From: CAZYFH01 sp965249175
GTDB taxonomy: Bacteria > Acidobacteriota > Vicinamibacteria > Vicinamibacterales > UBA8438
Length of the DNA: 64,000 bases
Direction of reading: 5' to 3'
NCBI GenBank assembly: GCA_965249175.1
Contig: OZ252227.1
Coordinates: forward strand, 2,232,001 to 2,296,000
Of the stretch, positions 54,066-61,369 are shown in pieces; within the stretch, counting starts at the first letter, position 1; each line of letters opens with the position of its first letter. The notes below the pieces were generated by a model. The model had not been told where the DNA came from, made no database searches, and saw only the letters and a list, made by a program, of their open reading frames with translations. A program made the translations under genes and the position numbers.

Positions 54066-54091
54066 GTGTCAGATGCGACCGAGTGTGTCAG
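54066..54091 (-). promoter_or_regulatory. Paired CTGACAC sites upstream of the AlpA gene
   Basis: GTGTCAG on the plus strand at 54066-54072 and 54085-54091, 19 bp apart, 10-35 bp before the AlpA start. The same heptamer occurs at 57475-57481 and inverted at 57541-57547 upstream of the integrase. Candidate operator for AlpA or another regulator. Confidence 0.4.
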
Positions 54092-54704
54092 TTAAGGAAC
54101 TGGGGGGTGTTTTGTAACGGAAGAGGTTTCGAGCCTGTTAGGCGCCGAGGCGCTGCGCGAAGCGAAGGATAGCTAGACGCACTGATTCCATCTGCAGTTG
54201 CCGAGGTGCGACCTCCTCAATCGATTCGTTGTTCGCATGGTGGCGGAGAAACCACTCGGCATGCAGATCAAGCTCCGGCTTTCGGCCACCCGTCGACGCT
54301 GTGGGCCAGCCGCGTGACTCGAGCGCTGCCCGGCGCGCGTTGTAGTGGTCCTTTGCTCGCTTCACAAAGTCGCTTCTGGTTTCAGTGTGGGGATGAGCTT
54401 CGATCGGTGCCACCCTCCTCGCGCTTTGTACGTCGCGAAACCCGCGCTGCACGGCGGCCATGAAGGTGTTTGCGTCGACATCGTTTACGCGCGGGATGTC
54501 GGCGTTCTCGGCCGCCGTTTGGGGGGCTTTCCGAAACACTTGGAGCTCACTCTCCATAGCCAGTCGCATTTCGAGGTACACCGGGGCGCTCCAGAGTTGC
54601 TCGCGCCAGATACTCTCTTGACCCGGCTCGATGTACTGCAACGCGGAGCTGAACGGACCCTCGAGGTCGACCGGCAGCCGATGCTCGCGGAGCCACGCGG
54701 TGAA

Positions 54705-56141
54705 TTCAACCGGTCGTCGCAACACCTTGATGATGAGGTGCTGCGATGCAGAAACGGAAACGGCGACGGTCCGACCGCGCGGGTCGCCCTGCGATGCCTT
54801 CGCCTGGTCGGCCGCCGGTGGCGGGGCGTGAGGAGCGGCAACGGTTCTGGAAGGCGATCGCCCGGGGGGTATCAAGTGAGGATGCCGCTGTGTCATGTGG
54901 TGTGTCGCCGCCCGTGGGTGGTCGTTGGTTCCGTGCGAGCGGTGGTATGCCGCCGATCAGCTTGGCGCCCCGATCGGCTCGCTACTTGTCCTTCGCCGAG
55001 CGGGAAGAGATCGCGATCCTGAGAGCGCGGGGTGCCGGGGTGCGCGACATTGCCCGTCGGCTCCGTAGGGCCCCGTCGACGGTCTCGCGAGAGCTGCGTC
55101 GCAACGCTGCGACTCGAAGCGGCGGTCTGGGGTATCGGGCATCGACGGCGCAGTGGCACAGCGACCGACGTGCCCAGCGCCCGAAGATGGCCAAGCTGGC
55201 CGCGAACGACCAGCTGAGGCACTACGTGCAGGACCGCCTCGCAGGCACGATCATGGCTGAGGACGGGACGCCCGTGCCTGGTCCCCATGTGCCCTGGCAC
55301 GGTCGCCGACACGGTCGCCGCCAAGACCGACGCTGGGCGGCTTCATGGAGTCCTGAGCAAATTGCCAACAGACTCAAGGTCGACTTCCCCGATGATGAAT
55401 CGATGCGGATCTCCCACGAGGCCATCTACCAGGCGCTCTACGTGCAAGGACGAGGTGCGCTGCGACGCGAACTGGTGGCGTGCCTGCGGACCGGGCGGGC
55501 GCTGCGGGTTCCAAGGGCACGTACACGAGGACGCGGCAAGGCATTTGTCGAATCCGACATCCTGATCAGCAAGCGCCCTGCCGAAGCAGAAGATCGGGCG
55601 GTGCCAGGACACTGGGAAGGTGACCTGATTGTCGGACTGGGTAGCTCTGCGATTGGGACCCTCGTGGAACGCACCACGCGATTCACGATGCTGCTGCATC
55701 TGCCCCGCATGGATGACTATGGGCAGCCTCGGATCAAGAACGGTCCCGCACTGGCCGGGCATGGTGCCGAGGCCGTCCGAGACGCCATCGCGTCATCGAT
55801 CATCTCGTTGCCCACGCAGCTTCGCCGTTCACTGACATGGGACCAAGGCACCGAGATGGCTCAACACGTGCAACTCCGACGCGATACCCGGCTGCCAATC
55901 TACTTCTGCGACCCCCACAGCCCCTGGCAACGCGGCACGAACGAGAACACCAACGGGCTGCTGCGTCAGTACTTCCCCAAGGGCACCGACCTGTCCAGGC
56001 ACTCCCGTGATGACCTTGACGCTGTTGCCGCTGCTCTCAACAGTCGCCCCCGCAAGACCCTCGGCTGGAAGACACCTGCGGAGGCGCTTGGCGATCACCT
56101 ATGCTCAATCACACAACGCGGTGTTGCGACGACCCCTTGAA
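54705..56141. mobile_element. IS30-family insertion sequence
   Basis: 1,437 bp with inverted ends: 54712-54726 (GGTCGTCGCAACACC) exactly complements 56120-56134, and extends to 54705-54726 / 56120-56141 with two mismatches. Contains one intact transposase gene whose stop lies inside the right end. Target duplication not resolved. Interrupts a gene of E1, so it arrived after that gene was in place. Confidence 0.85.
54746..56140 (+). CDS. IS30 family transposase
   Basis: 464 residues, full length. N-terminal HTH regions (AIARGVSSEDAAVSCGVSP; YLSFAEREEIAILRARGAG with TVSRELRRNA), then DDE catalytic core: first Asp in HWEGDLIVGLGSSAIGT, second Asp in LTWDQGTEMAQH, Glu in RGTNENTNGLLRQYFP. All catalytic residues present, so probably active. 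Encoded opposite to the rest of E1. Confidence 0.95.
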   Translation: MQKRKRRRSDRAGRPAMPSPGRPPVAGREERQRFWKAIARGVSSEDAAVSCGVSPPVGGRWFRASGGMPPISLAPRSARYLSFAEREEIAILRARGAGVRDIARRLRRAPSTVSRELRRNAATRSGGLGYRASTAQWHSDRRAQRPKMAKLAANDQLRHYVQDRLAGTIMAEDGTPVPGPHVPWHGRRHGRRQDRRWAASWSPEQIANRLKVDFPDDESMRISHEAIYQALYVQGRGALRRELVACLRTGRALRVPRARTRGRGKAFVESDILISKRPAEAEDRAVPGHWEGDLIVGLGSSAIGTLVERTTRFTMLLHLPRMDDYGQPRIKNGPALAGHGAEAVRDAIASSIISLPTQLRRSLTWDQGTEMAQHVQLRRDTRLPIYFCDPHSPWQRGTNENTNGLLRQYFPKGTDLSRHSRDDLDAVAAALNSRPRKTLGWKTPAEALGDHLCSITQRGVATTP

Positions 56142-56304
56142 CCCAAGCGCCCTGAGTCGGTCGTTGTCGTGTCGGATCTCTGCTAGCGCGGGGAGCAGTT
56201 GGCCGCACACGCGGGGGAACGCCGTCATAACGGCCAGGCAGGCCGCCCAGTGGTCAACGTCGTTGGCACGAGCGGGAGCGATCTGAATCGTTTCGCTGTT
56301 GCCT

Positions 56305-57459
56305 TTACGCGTCATCGGTCGTGTCCGTGTCCGCCAAAATGGTGTCGAGCGTGCGCGCCCAGATCTCCAAGGCGTCGCGTTTCTCAGCGTCGTAGGAGTG
56401 CCGGTCGTAGACGGCCGTCACGGACGGCTCGGCGTGGTTCAACACCTTCCCGATCACGAGTCGGGGCACCCCCGCGGATGCCATGTGCGAGGCCGCCGTT
56501 CGACGCAGGTCGTGCCCGCGGAAATCAGACAGCCCGAGTCGGGCTGTCGCTTCGGACCGCTGGCGCTTCCCGCGGGCGCCAGCGAACGCGAGATCCCCGT
56601 TCGCCGTATTCGCGAGGGGAACCAGGATGTCGAGCGCAGGTTCAGTCAACGGGATGCGATGGGGAAGTCCGTTCTTGCTGTGCTCGGCCGGGATCGTCCA
56701 CCAGCCCGTCTTGAAGTCGACAGTTGACCAGCGCATGTCGTGGACCTCTTTGCTGCGCTGAGCTGTGACAAGTCGCAGCCTGAGCGCGGCAGCCATCGGG
56801 GGGATCTCGCCATCAAGTCCGTTCCAAAACGTGCGGATTTCGTCCGCCGTCAGGACCCGGTCCCGGCGACGTTCAACTCCGGGACGCGGCACGTGCGAGA
56901 TCGGATTCGCGTCGACGATGTCCTGTTCGGCCGCGAACGCGTAGACCTTGTGGAGGAGCGCTCGTAGGCGGTTCGCAGCGATCGGCGACCCTCGCCGCGC
57001 GATGGCCTGGACGAGCTCGCGAGCGTCCGCCCGTTGTATCTCGCGAGCCGCACGATGCCGCCAGTGGGGGAGCACCTCGCTGTCGAGGAGACGTCGATCT
57101 TCCTTCCAGCTGCGTTTTCGCGGTCTCGCGTACTCCGTCAGGTATCGGGCAGCCAACGCGCCGAACGACGGCGCGTCGAGTCGGTCGCGCTTTGCCTGCG
57201 CTGGATCGTGACCCTGCTCGACAGTACGAAGGCCGTCCCGTGCCTGCTCGCGCGCGTCCGCCAGACTGAGCGTCGGATAACGGCCGATGGTCCAGCGTCG
57301 AGACCGACGCTGATGCCGGTAGAGCAGCACCCAGCTCTTGCCGCCTGATGAGGACACGCGCAACCCGAGGCCGCGCACGTGGCTGTCGAAGTACTCGAGC
57401 CGGGATGCACCCGGCTTCACGGCCTCCACGAACCGCGCCGTCAGGACATCGCTGGCCAT
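56305..57459 (-). CDS. Tyrosine integrase of E1
   Basis: 384 residues. N-terminal arm-binding domain (DUF4102-like; GLGLRVSSSGGKSWVLLYRH), SAM-like core-binding domain (about 95-180), catalytic domain with Arg in LRLVTAQRSKEVHDMRW, the HxxR box DFRGHDLRRTAASHMASAG, and the C-terminal NHAEPSVTAVYDRHSY with the nucleophilic Tyr. Sits 175 bp from attR, transcribed away from it, and leads the E1 operon. Integrates into tRNA-Pro. Confidence 0.95.
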   Translation of the reverse strand: MASDVLTARFVEAVKPGASRLEYFDSHVRGLGLRVSSSGGKSWVLLYRHQRRSRRWTIGRYPTLSLADAREQARDGLRTVEQGHDPAQAKRDRLDAPSFGALAARYLTEYARPRKRSWKEDRRLLDSEVLPHWRHRAAREIQRADARELVQAIARRGSPIAANRLRALLHKVYAFAAEQDIVDANPISHVPRPGVERRRDRVLTADEIRTFWNGLDGEIPPMAAALRLRLVTAQRSKEVHDMRWSTVDFKTGWWTIPAEHSKNGLPHRIPLTEPALDILVPLANTANGDLAFAGARGKRQRSEATARLGLSDFRGHDLRRTAASHMASAGVPRLVIGKVLNHAEPSVTAVYDRHSYDAEKRDALEIWARTLDTILADTDTTDDA

Positions 57460-57466
57460 CGTCTCC

Positions 57467-57491
57467 GACCCCCTGTGTCAGTCAGGGGGTC
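57467..57491. promoter_or_regulatory. Inverted repeat upstream of the integrase gene
   Basis: GACCCCCTG (57467-57475), 7-bp loop, CAGGGGGTC (57483-57491), 8 bp before the integrase start. Overlaps a CTGACAC/GTGTCAG site (57475-57481). A possible operator or attenuator. The segment from 57481 also resembles the tRNA anticodon arm (GTCAGGGGGTCG). Confidence 0.45.
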
Positions 57492-57495
57492 GTCT

Positions 57496-57513
57496 GGGTA
57501 GCACATGGGTAGC
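57496..57513 (+). repeat. Paired GGGTAGC repeats, right end of E1
   Basis: GGGTAGC at 57496-57502 and 57507-57513, 11 bp apart, as at the left end (50264 and 50275). A degenerate pair GGGTGGC/GGGTGCC with the same step lies outside attR at 57726-57743. Confidence 0.5.
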
Positions 57514-57633
57514 GTGAGTACCGAGACTTGGTGAAAACTACTGACACCCATTGAACCAGGAATAGGCCCATTTCACAAGGGTCGAATCAGCTGATAAGTT
57601 TCAGCGGGTTTCACCGGATCGCGCCGGGCACTC
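57514..57633. other. Non-coding right end of E1
   Basis: Between the integrase leader and attR. Contains an inverted CTGACAC at 57541-57547 and no reading frame of note. Confidence 0.5.
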
Positions 57634-57684
57634 ACTGGGGGTCATGGGGTCGCTGGTTCAAATCCAGTCATCCCGACCAATAAA
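57634..57684 (+). repeat. attR of E1 (displaced tRNA-Pro 3' end)
   Basis: Copy of the tRNA-Pro 3' half, 51 bp with one mismatch to 50169-50219. It lacks the 5' half and is not a tRNA gene. Presumably the original chromosomal 3' end pushed away by integration. Confidence 0.88.
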
Positions 57685-57685
57685 T

Positions 57686-57719
57686 ACGGGCTCGATCGGC
57701 GATCCGGTCGAGCCCGTTT
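57686..57719 (+). terminator. Terminator after attR
   Basis: Stem ACGGGCTCGA (57686-57695) with TCGAGCCCGT (57708-57717), then TTTCC. Same position and loop as the terminator after the tRNA (50221), but the stem bases differ in a compensated way. Confidence 0.75.
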
Positions 57720-57757
57720 CCTTGCGGGTGGCACATGGGTGCCATCAAGACGCCTCG

Positions 57758-57862
57758 TTCGGCGACGCAATAGGCTTCCAGTACGGCTTGGAAGAAGCCG
57801 AAGGGACGAAGGCGCCGGTCCTCGAACTCGTCGAGGGACCCACACTCGCGGATCGCATATGA
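57758..57862 (+). pseudogene. Ser/Thr kinase fragment beside attR
   Basis: A short frame reading GFQYGLEEAEGTKAPVLELV and EGPTLADRI, a stretch typical of acidobacterial kinase N-lobes (xIYGLEExxGxxxLVLELVEGPTL). Nothing of the kinase lies before or after. A gene scrap, possibly chromosomal sequence that once flanked the tRNA. Confidence 0.55.
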
Positions 57863-58764
57863 ACAGCACCGATTCCCCATTGGGGAGGCACATCAGGGAG
57901 ATGCCCGGATCGACATCGTCGAAGCCCAACCGCGCCGTCGAGCGCCCTGGAGATCCCAGGACGAGTGCGACGCCAGCGACCCGGAGCATGGTAGCTCCCT
58001 CTCCGAGGCTCCGTAGGTACGCTTTGGCTCAGAGAACCTTTGCCTCGAGGGCTGCGTTGCGACTACCAAAAGCAGCGCGTGATGAACTACGCGAGTTGTG
58101 TCCCGTCGTTGGCGGGATCGTCGATGTTGGCGAGACGAGCGTCGATGGCGGCGAGAGGGTCCTCGATCTGGACGCGTGGATTCGCCGGAGGCGCCCGAAG
58201 ATTCGAGCTTGGGCCCGACGGTGGCAGGTCGACACACATGGAATGCGCGAGTGGGCGGTAGCGCAGATTCACACTTGGACGGACCTGAGCCGCGGCCTCA
58301 TCGTCGTATTCGCCTACACGCATCAGGACGCCCGTTGGACTGAGCCGAACCCGGAATATGAATCACGGAAGGAATACCTAGAGCGCATCACGGATTGGGC
58401 GAGGGAGCGCTGGGATACCATTCCTCGCTCGGACGCGCACGAGTTCCGATCGAGTGATTTCATCTCGCAGAAGTACCAAGTCAGAGAGATGCCAGATGGT
58501 CGTCCGTTCTTCTTTCCGCCGTTGGGCCCCATTCCAGAACCGACATCGACTTCTACCGGTTCCGGCGTGACACCCCCGCTGCTCCCGATTCACCATCACT
58601 GCGAGTGGCTTGCGCGATACCAGGTTGGACACGAGTCGTTCGGTGCGATCGCGCGCAGTGTTGACAAAGAGCGTCAGTCCGTCACCGAAGCGATCAAGGC
58701 GGCGGCTCGCATGCTGAATATTTCTCTCAGACCTCCGAATGTGGGCGGCCGTCCGAAAAGTTAA
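57859..58764 (+). CDS. Hypothetical element protein (E2)
   Basis: Up to 301 residues; the start is uncertain (ATG 57859 overlaps the kinase-fragment stop; an ATG near 57,988 is also possible). Reads ELCPVVGGIVDVGETSVDGG, RPKIRAWARRWQVDTHGMRE, SRGLIVVFAYTHQDARW and a proline-rich stretch, then HCEWLARYQVGHESFGAIAR and SVTEAIKAAARMLNISL, an HTH-like end. It occupies the position of the IS30-split gene of E1, with weak C-terminal similarity. No family recognised. Confidence 0.55.
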   Translation: MNSTDSPLGRHIREMPGSTSSKPNRAVERPGDPRTSATPATRSMVAPSPRLRRYALAQRTFASRAALRLPKAARDELRELCPVVGGIVDVGETSVDGGERVLDLDAWIRRRRPKIRAWARRWQVDTHGMREWAVAQIHTWTDLSRGLIVVFAYTHQDARWTEPNPEYESRKEYLERITDWARERWDTIPRSDAHEFRSSDFISQKYQVREMPDGRPFFFPPLGPIPEPTSTSTGSGVTPPLLPIHHHCEWLARYQVGHESFGAIARSVDKERQSVTEAIKAAARMLNISLRPPNVGGRPKS

Positions 58765-58848
58765 CCCGCAGGCTTTCCACCCGTAAGATTCCTGCAGTTT
58801 TCACGCAGGTTCTTTCGTGCTCACAATGCCTTTTCCCTGGAGGCACGA

Positions 58849-59052
58849 ATGCACGAGAGACACTCCCCCCAGCCGATCGTTCATCGTCGGAAAGCGGTGG
58901 TCGTAATGACGAGCTTGTCGGCGACAACGCTGTGGCGATTGACCCAGCGCGGCGAGTTTCCTCAGCCGATCCGGCTCAGCTCGGGGGCGGTGGGATGGCT
59001 CGACTCCGAAGTCAGGGCTTGGCTCGCGGAGCGGGCCGCCTCAAGAAGCTGA
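58849..59052 (+). CDS. AlpA-like DNA-binding protein (E2)
   Basis: 67 residues from ATG 58849. MTSLSATTLWRLTQRGEFPQ and RLSSGAVGWLDSEVRAWLAE carry the same AlpA winged-helix pattern as the E1 copy (STVWRLRRRGAFPEPVQLS). Likely regulator or excisionase of E2. Confidence 0.78.
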   Translation: MHERHSPQPIVHRRKAVVVMTSLSATTLWRLTQRGEFPQPIRLSSGAVGWLDSEVRAWLAERAASRS

Positions 59053-59062
59053 AGCAGTCGAC

Positions 59063-59416
59063 ATGGCGACGATGTTACGGGCTGACGAGATCCGCTGGGC
59101 CCTTGACGATCCCGAACAACCCGCGGCTTGCCACGTTGCGGAGGATGTTGGTCCACCCCTAGGGCTGACCGCCTCTCGCGCCGACCTGGTGACCTGGTGG
59201 AGGTGGCGCTACTCGACGCTCCAGGCCGAGAACGCTCGGGTAGGTGACCTGCTCGTTGAGGCGCTCACCGACGCGCAAGCCTACCGCGAGGTGACGCTGG
59301 CAGCCCTCGACGCTCTCGGTCACGCGACCGGCACGGCAGCCCGGCAACGCCAGACGATCGCCCGGTTGCGTGACGAGCTTCGCCGCCGCGAGCCGGTCCG
59401 GGGGACGGCGGCGTGA
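59063..59416 (+). CDS. Small helical element protein (E2)
   Basis: 117 residues. LVTWWRWRYSTLQAENARVG and ARQRQTIARLRDELRRREP give a helical, partly coiled-coil protein. Same place as the E1 coiled-coil gene, between AlpA and the ATPase, whose GTG start it overlaps by 4 bp. Sequence similarity to the E1 protein is weak. Confidence 0.6.
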   Translation: MATMLRADEIRWALDDPEQPAACHVAEDVGPPLGLTASRADLVTWWRWRYSTLQAENARVGDLLVEALTDAQAYREVTLAALDALGHATGTAARQRQTIARLRDELRRREPVRGTAA

Positions 59417-61089
59417 CCCTCACGTCCGGTGTTTTCGGTGACCGGCCGCAGGCGGCCGCAGCAAGCGACGAGGGCGGTAAGCATCGGGAGTCGCAGGCGA
59501 CGGCGATTGTCCGGTTGGCGATCGAAGCCAGGGTCGAGCTCTGGCACACGCCGGCCGGCGATGGCTACATCACCATCGCGGTCGACGGACGCCGCGAGCA
59601 CCATCCACTCAATAGCCGTGGCACGAAGGATTATCTGACGCGGCTGTACTACGTCGCCTCCGGCAATGCGCCGACCCCGACGGCGCTTCAGGCGGCCATG
59701 GCTACGCTGAGCGGTATCTCCCGGTTCGACGGTGACGACCATGATGTGCATGTTCGCGTTGCTGCCGATGATGGTGTCGTGTATCTCGACCTGGTTGATT
59801 CGGGTCGGCGGGCCGTGGAGGTGACGCGGACCGGCTGGAGCGTCATCAGTGATCCGCCTGTCCGGTTCCGACGGCCCCGCGGGATGCTGTCATTGCCCGT
59901 GCCGGTTGTCGGCGGGTCGATCGAGGAGCTGCGCCGGTTCGTCAACGTCGGGTCCGCGACCGACTTCTGCCTGATGGCCACGTGGCTGATACAGGCGTTC
60001 CGCCCCCGTGGCCCCTATCCGATCCTGGTCCTGATCGCCGAACAGGGCGCCGCGAAGACGACGACGGTCCGAACGCTCAGGCGCCTCTGCGACCCAAGCG
60101 AGTCTGACGTCCGCCGTCCTCCCCGGAATACCGAGGACCTGATGATCGCTGCGACCAACGGACACATCGTCGCGTTCGACAACCTGAGCCGGCTACCGGA
60201 GGGGCTCTCCGACAACCTGGCCGTGCTGGCGACGGGCGGCGGGTTTTCGGTCCGGCAGCTGTATACGAACAAGGAGGAGATAATCTTCGACGCCCAGCGG
60301 CCGATCATCCTGAACGGGATCGCCCAGGTCGCCACCCGCGGTGATCTCCTTGATCGCGCCGTCGTCATGACATTGCCTCCGATCGCTGACGCGGCCAGGA
60401 AGGACGAGGCGACGTTCTGGCAGGAGTTCGACCAGGCCAGGCCACGCATCCTTGGGGCTCTGCTCGATGCGGTGTCGTGCGGCCTCAGGCAGCTCCCGGA
60501 CGTGCATCTCGACTGCAAGCCACGCATGGCGGATTTCGCGCTTTGGTCGGTGGCCGCCGAGCCGGCGTGTCCGTGGCCCGCGGGGACCTTCCTCGACGCC
60601 TACACGGAGAACCGGCAAGGCGCGGTTGAGGCGACACTCGACGGCGACCCGGTGGCCGATGTCGTCCGGGCCATCGCCCCGTGGGCGGGCACGGCGACCG
60701 AGTTGTTGTCCGTGTTGAACGAGCGCACGCCTGAGAACATCACCAAACAGAAGGGCTGGTTCACGAAGGCGAGGCAGGTCTCGGATGCCCTCCGACGTCT
60801 CGCCCCGGCCCTGCGCAGGGTCGAGATTGACGTGGCGTTCGTCAGGCACGGCCACGCCCGAACACGTTTAGTTGAGATTGGGCGTATTTCTGCGTCCGCT
60901 GCGTCCGCTGTGTCCGCAAGCACCGAAAACATTGGTCAGACTGCGGACGCACCGCGGACGAACGCGAACCATGCGGACGAAGGTGCGTCCGCGGGAGCGT
61001 CCGCACCTAAGACTAGCCCCCACAGCGGTTTAGATGTTTTAGACGCACATGCGGACGATGCGGACGGAGAAATACAGCCCTTCACATGA
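59413..61089 (+). CDS. Element P-loop ATPase with heptamer array in its 3' coding end (E2)
   Basis: 558 residues, GTG start. Strongly similar to the E1 ATPase over about 440 residues: RESQATAIVRLAIEARVELW, IAEQGAAKTTTVRTLRRLCD (Walker A-like), VAFDNLSRLPEGLSDNLAVL, RPIILNGIAQVATRGDLLDR, and LNERTPENITKQKGWFTKAR. The last 70 residues are alanine/serine-rich and diverge fully in peptide from E1, but the DNA there carries the second heptamer array. A replication or maintenance ATPase is the likeliest role. Confidence 0.8.
   Translation: MTLTSGVFGDRPQAAAASDEGGKHRESQATAIVRLAIEARVELWHTPAGDGYITIAVDGRREHHPLNSRGTKDYLTRLYYVASGNAPTPTALQAAMATLSGISRFDGDDHDVHVRVAADDGVVYLDLVDSGRRAVEVTRTGWSVISDPPVRFRRPRGMLSLPVPVVGGSIEELRRFVNVGSATDFCLMATWLIQAFRPRGPYPILVLIAEQGAAKTTTVRTLRRLCDPSESDVRRPPRNTEDLMIAATNGHIVAFDNLSRLPEGLSDNLAVLATGGGFSVRQLYTNKEEIIFDAQRPIILNGIAQVATRGDLLDRAVVMTLPPIADAARKDEATFWQEFDQARPRILGALLDAVSCGLRQLPDVHLDCKPRMADFALWSVAAEPACPWPAGTFLDAYTENRQGAVEATLDGDPVADVVRAIAPWAGTATELLSVLNERTPENITKQKGWFTKARQVSDALRRLAPALRRVEIDVAFVRHGHARTRLVEIGRISASAASAVSASTENIGQTADAPRTNANHADEGASAGASAPKTSPHSGLDVLDAHADDADGEIQPFT
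60893..61066. repeat. Heptamer array (candidate origin) in E2
   Basis: CGTCCGC at 60893, 60902, 60911 (here TGTCCGC), 60986, 60998 and GCGGACG at 60943, 60954, 60973, 61051, 61060, with a degenerate copy at 61042. The 9-9-32 opening, the 12-bp inner pair and the closing 9-bp steps match the E1 array; the right-hand gap is 12 bp longer. AAACATTGG at 60927-60935. Confidence 0.8.
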
Positions 61090-61118
61090 TGTCCCGAACG
61101 ACGAGGAGGGAGCCGACG

Positions 61119-61369
61119 ATGCCGACTTGCGCTTCTTTTGAGAACGCGTTCGAGACGATGGCCTCGGGAGTGGTCGTCAGCGTCCCCTGCAGTTGCTGTG
61201 GCGGCTCGAGCGCCGGGATGATCGTCAAGCTCAACAACGACGACACCGGTCGCCTACTGGTCGGCCCCAGCCCCGTCTGAGGGTGTCGGACAGTCGGGCC
61301 ATCCGCGCCCACAGCGTTGAGTTGATCACGTTGGTGAAAATGTGCAGCACCGAGGAGACGATGAGATGA
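61119..61369 (+). pseudogene. Small element protein (E2), frameshifted
   Basis: From ATG 61119, behind GAGGAGGGAG, reads to NNDDTGRLLVGPSPV then stops at 61280. In the next frame the counterpart of the E1 protein's tail continues: DSRAIRAHSVELITLVKM, ending at 61369, where it overlaps the DUF3102 start. One frameshift near 61,275 separates the two halves. Confidence 0.65.

Larger units (their letters stand above)
54138..56315 (-). pseudogene. Hypothetical element gene split by IS30
   Basis: N-terminal part (from ATG 56313-56315, overlapping the integrase stop by 11 bp): KGNSETIQIAPARANDVDHW to RLRALGF. C-terminal part resumes left of the IS (54704 to 54138): EFTAWLREHRLPVDLEGPFS to ILRFAQRLGA. 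Together about 245 codons. The C-terminal HAEWFLRHH-NNESIEEVA stretch faintly resembles HCEWLARYQVGHESFGAIA in the E2 gene at the same place in the module. Function unknown. Confidence 0.65.
50169..57684. mobile_element. Integrative element E1 in tRNA-Pro
   Basis: About 7.5 kb bounded by a direct repeat of the tRNA 3' end: 50169-50219 and 57634-57684, 51 bp with one mismatch, of which 39 bp (50181-50219, 57646-57684) are exact. The tyrosine integrase lies next to the right copy. Cargo runs on the minus strand: integrase, hypothetical gene, AlpA-like protein, small coiled-coil protein, ATPase, 84-residue protein, then gene fragments. No capsid, terminase or conjugation genes, so it resembles a satellite or small genomic island that would depend on a helper for transfer; inference. 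Confidence 0.88.

Noticed and set aside
54705..54896. N-terminus of the hypothetical gene at 54138 within this stretch
   Set aside because: These codons lie inside the IS30 left end; the true 5' part of the gene is on the other side of the IS.
57634..57684. Second tRNA-Pro gene
   Set aside because: Only the 3' half is present; no acceptor 5' strand or D-arm. It is the displaced att copy.
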